Made by a program: the position numbers and the translations under genes. From the NCBI GenBank assembly GCA_021817255.1, contig JAKAVO010000004.1:1-64000 (forward strand): a stretch of 64,000 bases of DNA. Reading direction: 5' to 3'. The DNA is from Thermoplasmata archaeon (GTDB taxonomy: Archaea; Thermoplasmatota; Thermoplasmata; Thermoplasmatales; Thermoplasmataceae). Of this stretch, positions 58,453 through 64,000 are shown piece after piece. The notes beneath the pieces were generated by a model. That model made no database searches, had not been told where the DNA came from, and saw only the letters and a program-made list of their open reading frames with translations. Positions within the stretch are counted from its first letter, which is position 1; every line of letters begins with the position of its first letter.

Positions 58453-59238
58453 ATGCCCAAAGACGCAAGTGGAATTTTATCAGAAATCAAGAAGGGATAT
58501 ATAAGCAAAAAGTTGAAAGAAGGGCTAAGGGGAGACCAGAGGAAGCTGGATGAATTCAGATCTATAAGAATAGAGCCAAACTTCGTTCCAAGGGCACAGG
58601 GCTCAGCATTTGTAAACCTGGGAAAAACAAAAGTCCTCGTAGGGGTTAAAATAGAATCAGGCGAACCATTCCCGGATACGCCAAACCAGGGTGTTCTTAC
58701 AACTAACGTCGAACTCCTTCCAATGGCATTTCCCACATTTGAGCCAGGCCCACCAAACGAGGAATCCATAGAAATAGCAAGGGTTGTTGACAGGGGAATC
58801 AGGGAAAGCAAAATGATCGACCTTGAGAAATTGTGTGTAGAGCCGGCAAAGAAAGTTATGATAGTATTTGTCGACATTGATGTTCTGGACTTTGACGGGA
58901 ACCTGATAGATGCCTGCACAATGGGTGTGGTAACAGCACTGCATACAGCAACGTATAAAGTGGACGAGTCATCGCCTGAGACAAAGTTGCCAGTAAATTC
59001 AATGCCAATCTCCGTAACCATGGCAAAAATAGGGGATGAGCTGGTCTGTGATCCTGACGTTGAAGAGGAACAGATGTCGGATGCAAGGTTAACTGTGACT
59101 TTCACTGAGGATGGGCACATTAGAGCTATGCAAAAGGGAAACTCAGGTTCATTTTCCATGGATCAGGTTAAAAAGGGAATTGACATGTCGGAAGCAGTAG
59201 GAAATAAAATAAGAGAATACATTAAAGGGGTGATTTAG
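58453..59238 (+). CDS. rrp42: Exosome subunit Rrp42
   Basis: RNase PH fold: [41 protein letters not shown]. Confidence 0.95.
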   Translation: MPKDASGILSEIKKGYISKKLKEGLRGDQRKLDEFRSIRIEPNFVPRAQGSAFVNLGKTKVLVGVKIESGEPFPDTPNQGVLTTNVELLPMAFPTFEPGPPNEESIEIARVVDRGIRESKMIDLEKLCVEPAKKVMIVFVDIDVLDFDGNLIDACTMGVVTALHTATYKVDESSPETKLPVNSMPISVTMAKIGDELVCDPDVEEEQMSDARLTVTFTEDGHIRAMQKGNSGSFSMDQVKKGIDMSEAVGNKIREYIKGVI

Positions 59239-59240
59239 AG

Positions 59241-59501
59241 ATGTCAAGAAGAACTTTAAAGGTTGGGCCAGCAGGGAGATTTGGACCCAGATACGGTGTT
59301 ACTGTAAGGAAGGTATGGAGTGAAATATACAAACAGAAGAAAGCGAAATACGAATGCCCAAAGTGCAAGCAGCTTAAGGTTGTCAGAGTAGCATCTGGAA
59401 TTTGGAACTGCAGGCACTGTGGATACAAATTTGCAGGAGGATCCTACAATCCGGAGTTCTCTCAGAAAGTTAAGGAAGAACTGGTGAAAAATGCAGTATA
59501 A
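59241..59501 (+). CDS. rpl37ae: Ribosomal protein L37Ae
   Basis: [46 protein letters not shown]. Confidence 0.95.
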   Translation: MSRRTLKVGPAGRFGPRYGVTVRKVWSEIYKQKKAKYECPKCKQLKVVRVASGIWNCRHCGYKFAGGSYNPEFSQKVKEELVKNAV

Positions 59502-59625
59502 GTGCATAAGATGTGGAAGAATACTTGAAAAATCTCTTGGAACAAATGAGATAGAATGCGAGTGTGGTTCAAGAGTATTTTTGAAGGAAAGGCCAAATAT
59601 AGAAAAAGAAGTTAACTCAAGATGA
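59491..59625 (+). CDS. rpoP: RNA polymerase subunit P (44 aa; below the ORF-track length cut-off)
   Basis: [44 protein letters not shown]. Confidence 0.9.
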   Translation: MQYKCIRCGRILEKSLGTNEIECECGSRVFLKERPNIEKEVNSR

Positions 59626-59634
59626 GTATATAAT

Positions 59635-60792
59635 ATGGGCTTATTCACTGAGTTATCCAGTGAAAACCTGTGTGTGAGATGCACAGGCAGGGTCTTTGCA
59701 AATGTTGGCCACTCTTTAACAAACACCGAGCGTGGCAACCGGATTTTTTTTACATCGAAGTGCTTTGGCGAGGAGATTTTATTAAAGGAGGAAAAGGAGT
59801 GTTCTTTGTGTTCAGGAATATTTCTGGAGATTCCAAAATATGCAGGGGAAATCAGAAAAAGGCTCGCAGATTATGAATACAGCACTGTGCTTATAGGTTC
59901 TTCATTCCCTAAGGATTTGTTGAAACGCGAAGAAGAAATCCAGTCAAAATTTGGTGGACTGGGCGAACCGGTAAAGAAAGAATTTAGCAGGGAACTTGGC
60001 AAGTTTTACTCAGAACTCACTGGCAAGGATTTTGACAGGGAAGATCCAGACATAATGGTAAAGGTGAATGTCGAATATATGTCCATAGATTTTCAGATCA
60101 AATCCCTCCTCATTTATGGGGTGTATAACAAAACCATAAGGGGAATCCCGCAGACGAGATGGATAAAATATTCTGAAAAAACAGACACGGTGGAATCTAT
60201 AATCGGGGAGCAGCTCATGGCTCTGGGAAAAGGAACGGACTTTGCACTCCACGGTGCGGGAAGAGAGGATGTTGATGTGAGGATGCTCGGCAACGGAAGA
60301 GAATTTGTTATTGAACTCACCCAGCCAAAGATAAGATCTGTAAACCTGATGAAACTGGAGGAGAATATTAATAATTTAAACAGGGGAGTTTCAGTTTCAT
60401 CGCTGCGGCAGTCAAGCAGGGAAGAAATTAAGAAAATTAAGGATGAAAAGCACTACAAAACGTATGTTGCCAGGCTTCAATCAGGAGAACCTCTGCAATG
60501 CGAAAAGTTAAGGGAAATATGTAGGGAATTTAACGGGAAAGTTATATATCAAAGGACACCATTACGAGTTAGCAGTTCCAGATCTGATCGGATACGGGAA
60601 AGAAGAATAGCGGAAATGACAGTAGAGTGTTCACCAGACGGCGATCACATATTAACTATAGAGGCTGAGGCTGGCACCTATATCAAAGAACTGGTAAGTG
60701 GGGACGATGGCAGAACCAAGCCCAGTCTGGCTGAGAGGTTAGGCATGGATGTAAAGGTCAGGGAACTGGATGTAGTAATGATCAAAAGGTGA
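59635..60792 (+). CDS. pus10: tRNA pseudouridine synthase Pus10
   Basis: N-terminal CVRCTGRVF and CSLC zinc pairs; FALHGAGREDVDVRMLGNGREFVIELTQPK; AGTYIKELVSGDDGRTKPSLAE. Confidence 0.93.
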   Translation: MGLFTELSSENLCVRCTGRVFANVGHSLTNTERGNRIFFTSKCFGEEILLKEEKECSLCSGIFLEIPKYAGEIRKRLADYEYSTVLIGSSFPKDLLKREEEIQSKFGGLGEPVKKEFSRELGKFYSELTGKDFDREDPDIMVKVNVEYMSIDFQIKSLLIYGVYNKTIRGIPQTRWIKYSEKTDTVESIIGEQLMALGKGTDFALHGAGREDVDVRMLGNGREFVIELTQPKIRSVNLMKLEENINNLNRGVSVSSLRQSSREEIKKIKDEKHYKTYVARLQSGEPLQCEKLREICREFNGKVIYQRTPLRVSSSRSDRIRERRIAEMTVECSPDGDHILTIEAEAGTYIKELVSGDDGRTKPSLAERLGMDVKVRELDVVMIKR

Positions 60793-60797
60793 AGAAT

Positions 60798-61094
60798 ATG
60801 GTACGAATGTCACATGGACCAAGATCAGGGTCAAGAATGACCATGACGAAGCGTTTAAAGGATAGAGGCATGCCAAGAATCAACTCATACATGAGAAAAT
60901 TCGAAGTAGGAGAGTTCGTGGCAGTGAGCATTGATCCCTCAATACACAAAGGAATGCCTTTCCACAATTTTCAGGGGTTTACCGGAGTTATTGAAGGCAT
61001 GCAGGGAAGATGCTACCTCCTGGGAATCAAGGTGGGCGGCGTAAAAAAGACAATAATAGCAGACCCCGTGCATTTGAAGAAAATCAAGGTGTAG
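60798..61094 (+). CDS. rpl21e: Ribosomal protein L21e
   Basis: SHGPRSGSRMTMTKRLKDRGMPRINSYMRKFEVGEFVAVSIDPSIHKGMP. Confidence 0.95.
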   Translation: MVRMSHGPRSGSRMTMTKRLKDRGMPRINSYMRKFEVGEFVAVSIDPSIHKGMPFHNFQGFTGVIEGMQGRCYLLGIKVGGVKKTIIADPVHLKKIKV

Positions 61095-61096
61095 GG

Positions 61097-61405
61097 ATGA
61101 ATATAAAATATATCACATCTTCAGAAGCAAAAGACAAACTCCAGGAATTAAAAGAAAATTCTCCTGTTGAGGCAAAGGAATTTGATTATGTGAGGCAGTT
61201 TTCCAGGCTTAGCAAGAAAGACGCGGTTGAAGCAGTTAAAAAGGTTTCAGCGCTATCAGGTTTTTCAGAAGAAGTAAGTGTAAAAATAGTAGATTTGATG
61301 CCTTCAAATATGGAACAGATGCTGGCAGTTCTAAACTCTTATAAACTGACTCCGAAAGATGAAGTTTTAAGTAGTATAATAGATTATTTAAAAGAATTAC
61401 AGTGA
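61097..61405 (+). CDS. rpoF: RNA polymerase subunit F (Rpb4-like)
   Basis: LSKKDAVEAVKKV...KIVDLMPSNMEQMLAVL; position between L21e and DUF655. Confidence 0.9.
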   Translation: MNIKYITSSEAKDKLQELKENSPVEAKEFDYVRQFSRLSKKDAVEAVKKVSALSGFSEEVSVKIVDLMPSNMEQMLAVLNSYKLTPKDEVLSSIIDYLKELQ

Positions 61406-61409
61406 TATT

Positions 61410-61958
61410 ATGGAGGAATATGCCTTTATTTTGGACATCTTAATGCAGGGTAGGTCTAGTGATCACTCCTATAGCAGGACTCCACTGGTTTTTGGACTGG
61501 GGGAGACGGAGTTTAAACTCCTGGAAATGATTCCAAAGGAAGGGGCAATAATAACAGTCGGGGATAAGGTCTATATTGGAAAAGATCTGCAGAAACGGGA
61601 TAAAATAATGACTGTAAAACGCAGAATAGGATTTGAAGAACTTTCGTCCTCAGCAACAACTGAACTTCCATATATTCTGGAAAATATAGTTAAGGAGAAT
61701 GAGAAAGTATACGTGGACTTTTTTAACAGGGCAGAATCAATAAATTCAAGGATGCACACACTGGAACTTCTACCAGGGCTTGGAAACAAGACCATGTGGT
61801 CAATAATAGATGAAAGAAAGAAAAAGCCTTTCGAATCATTCAAGGAACTTACCGAAAGGGTCAAAACCATTCACCACCCTGAAAAGATGATCGCAGTGAG
61901 AATAGCGCAGGAAATAGATGGCAGGAACGAAAAGTACAGGATTTTTGTTAAGCAATGA
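61410..61958 (+). CDS. DUF655 family protein
   Basis: YAFILDILMQG...LELLPGLGNKTMWSIIDERKKKPFESF; conserved order before KsgA. Confidence 0.88.
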   Translation: MEEYAFILDILMQGRSSDHSYSRTPLVFGLGETEFKLLEMIPKEGAIITVGDKVYIGKDLQKRDKIMTVKRRIGFEELSSSATTELPYILENIVKENEKVYVDFFNRAESINSRMHTLELLPGLGNKTMWSIIDERKKKPFESFKELTERVKTIHHPEKMIAVRIAQEIDGRNEKYRIFVKQ

Positions 61959-62680
61959 AGTTGTACACTGAAAAATATGGGCAGGTCCTATTAAAGGACA
62001 AAAACATCGCACAGATTGAAATTTCTAGTCTTGATGATGGGGAAAGTGTACTGGAAATTGGCCCGGGAGAAGGTGTTTTAACGCAATTTCTCCTTGAAAA
62101 ATACCCAAGGGTTACGGTTATTGAATCAGATCATCGTTTTGTGGAAATACTGAGAATAAAATTCTTTGATTACATTGAGAAAGGAAATCTTGAAGTAATC
62201 CACGGCGACTTTCTTGAATACAATGGCCTAATTCAGGATCAAATTATTGGAAACGTGCCATATCACATATCTTCAAAGATAGTGCAGAAGTTATCCACGA
62301 TGCAATTTAACAAGGCAATTTTAATGCTCCAAAGCGAATTTGCGTCGACACTTATGGCAAAGCCATCCACTAAGGAATACACCAGAATGACAGTATTTAC
62401 GTACCTCAACTTCAATGTAGAACTTATCAAACTCGTATCAAGAAACAGTTTTTCTCCAGTGCCAGGAGTGGATAGCGCAATTATTTCCCTCAGGAACAAA
62501 AGCAAGTTTCCTGATATTGACAGAAATGCAGCTGAAGTGAAATTGCGGGAATTATTTTCACAAAAGAGGAAGAAACTGAAAAACGTTATAGAAAATTGCC
62601 CCACGCAATTTCAGGATAGCAGGATAGATCAACTGATGCCGGAAGAAATAATGAACCTTCTTCAAAACAGAGTCTTCTGA
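61955..62680 (+). CDS. ksgA: 16S rRNA dimethyladenosine transferase
   Basis: VLEIGPGEGVLTQFLL; IIGNVPYHISSKIV; FSPVPGVDSAIISL. Confidence 0.94.
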   Translation: MKLYTEKYGQVLLKDKNIAQIEISSLDDGESVLEIGPGEGVLTQFLLEKYPRVTVIESDHRFVEILRIKFFDYIEKGNLEVIHGDFLEYNGLIQDQIIGNVPYHISSKIVQKLSTMQFNKAILMLQSEFASTLMAKPSTKEYTRMTVFTYLNFNVELIKLVSRNSFSPVPGVDSAIISLRNKSKFPDIDRNAAEVKLRELFSQKRKKLKNVIENCPTQFQDSRIDQLMPEEIMNLLQNRVF

Positions 62681-62861
62681 TCAAATAGAATATTACAGGG
62701 CTTATGTGCCTCCCTGCAGGCTGGATATAAAATCTGGCCAGCATAAACAATAACTATTTCAAATTGCTTCAGAAAATTTGTTCAGCCGTGATGTTCCACA
62801 AAAAACGGAACGAGTCAATTATTTTAAAAAACGGTGTGGTTATCTTTTGGATTTTAAAAAA

Positions 62862-62990
62862 TCAGTCAAAAGCGCAACCGCACTGTATTGCTTCTATCTC
62901 GCTCTCATGTTTTGTACCGCACATCTGGCACTCAAAGGGCCCACTTCCTATTTCCACACTTAACATAATTCGATGTAAATCTTTAAGCAT
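62862..62990 (-). CDS. Putative zinc-ribbon microprotein (42 aa)
   Basis: MLKDLHRIMLSVEIGSGPFECQMCGTKHESEIEAIQCGCAFD*: CxxC ... CxC. Confidence 0.5.
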   Translation of the reverse strand: MLKDLHRIMLSVEIGSGPFECQMCGTKHESEIEAIQCGCAFD

Positions 62991-63238
62991 TTAAACTTTG
63001 CTCTCCGCAGATTCGTCATTTGCCTGATGGCTAATGCAATTGCATAAGTTTTTTTGGCAGCAGCTTTAAACACACTTAACACCGAGAATTAAAGGTTGTG
63101 TTTATGAAAATATGGTTAACTGGAAAAATTATCCGGATTCAAGAACAACCGCACTTACAAACATATTCCACGAAAATATATAAAAAAAATTGGGATAAAC
63201 AGGGCTTTTATCAGAGGTCTTTAAAAAAAGGTGTATTT

Positions 63239-64000
63239 TCACTTTCCAGTATCGCTGGAACCCTTTGTGTTACTCTTCTGTTGTTGAATCTTTGCAAATT
63301 CGGAGATTCCAAAATTGCTCACACCAGCAGTAAGCGTGTTTGCGGGAATCATCATCAGAGTTCCTTTGCCTTCGAGCCCAATTTCATACAGGATATTCAT
63401 CCACCTCAGTTGCAGGGCACCTGGGTTGTCAACATACATTTTAGAAGCTTCCACCATCTTGCTCGCTGCCTCTACTTCAGCAAGGGCAAGTGTCACCCTT
63501 GATCTTCGTTCTCTTTCTGCGGATGCCTGCCTCGACATAGCTTCCTGCAATGATTGGGGAACAACTACATCCCTTATCTCAACAGAGGATACTTTTATTC
63601 CCCAGTGTTCTGTTTTCTCGTCAATAATGGCTCTTGCGCCTTCGCCTACCTTTTCTCTTTCTGATAAAATTTCATCGAAGGAGTATTTGCCTATAACTTC
63701 CCTCAGTGTTGTTTGAGCAGAAAGGCTTGTTGCATTTGCAAAATTCTCAATGTTAAGCACTGTCTTTTGAGGGTCAATGGCCTGATAATACATAATTGCA
63801 TCACAGTTCACTGGCACGTTGTCGTTTGTGAATGTTGAGTCTGTTTTGAAGGCAACCGCCTGGATTCTCAAGCTTATGATTACAGGTATCTTTGAGATAA
63901 ACGGAGTCACATAAATTATCCCTGGCCCCTTAATACCCGAAAATCTTCCCAGAGTAAGCACTGGGGCTCTTTCCCATTCTCTCAATATGTGCAATCCTGA
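63239..64000 (-). CDS. SPFH/band-7 (stomatin-like) protein, N-terminus beyond window
   Basis: REWERAPVLTLGRFSGIKGPGIIYVTPF; GIKVSSVEIRDVVVPQSLQEAMSRQASAERERRSRV. Confidence 0.92.
   Translation of the reverse strand, partial: SGLHILREWERAPVLTLGRFSGIKGPGIIYVTPFISKIPVIISLRIQAVAFKTDSTFTNDNVPVNCDAIMYYQAIDPQKTVLNIENFANATSLSAQTTLREVIGKYSFDEILSEREKVGEGARAIIDEKTEHWGIKVSSVEIRDVVVPQSLQEAMSRQASAERERRSRVTLALAEVEAASKMVEASKMYVDNPGALQLRWMNILYEIGLEGKGTLMMIPANTLTAGVSNFGISEFAKIQQQKSNTKGSSDTGK

Noticed and set aside
58383-59159. 258-aa minus-strand ORF opposite rrp42
   Set aside because: Antisense shadow of a well-supported exosome gene.
62680-62860. Short hairpin CCTGCAGG and AT-rich region after ksgA considered as an RNA gene
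   Set aside because: No extended conserved secondary structure or recognisable RNA family by eye.

Overview
This 64 kb window has the low GC content, gene content and surface-protein style of an acidophilic Thermoplasmatales-like euryarchaeon (inference, no database search). It is dense in housekeeping genes: XerA, RNase HII, XPD helicase, CarAB, GlyRS, GAPDH, RadA, SepF, Pelota, SRP54, and the exosome/ribosome superoperon SBDS-Rrp4-Rrp41-Rrp42-L37Ae-RpoP-Pus10-L21e-RpoF-DUF655-KsgA. One tRNA-Leu(TAG) is present. The accessory content has two themes. (1) IS200/IS605-type TnpB elements: one intact solo tnpB (about 51447-52626) interrupts a membrane-protein gene whose reading frame is restored exactly if the element is removed. 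A truncated tnpB 3' end lies at the window start, one tail-like relic sits at about 12.6 kb, and weaker relic candidates lie at about 18.5, 27.3 and 48.2 kb. (2) A 27.7-44.8 kb envelope/peptide-uptake cluster: a very long substrate-binding protein, a permease with a roughly 500-residue beta-propeller-like extracellular insertion, a single-chain fused double ATPase, a secreted penicillin-acylase-family Ntn hydrolase, and a 1205-aa protein with a large ectodomain, one TM helix and a predicted cytoplasmic winged helix. No CRISPR array was seen. All family calls come from reading motifs by eye.
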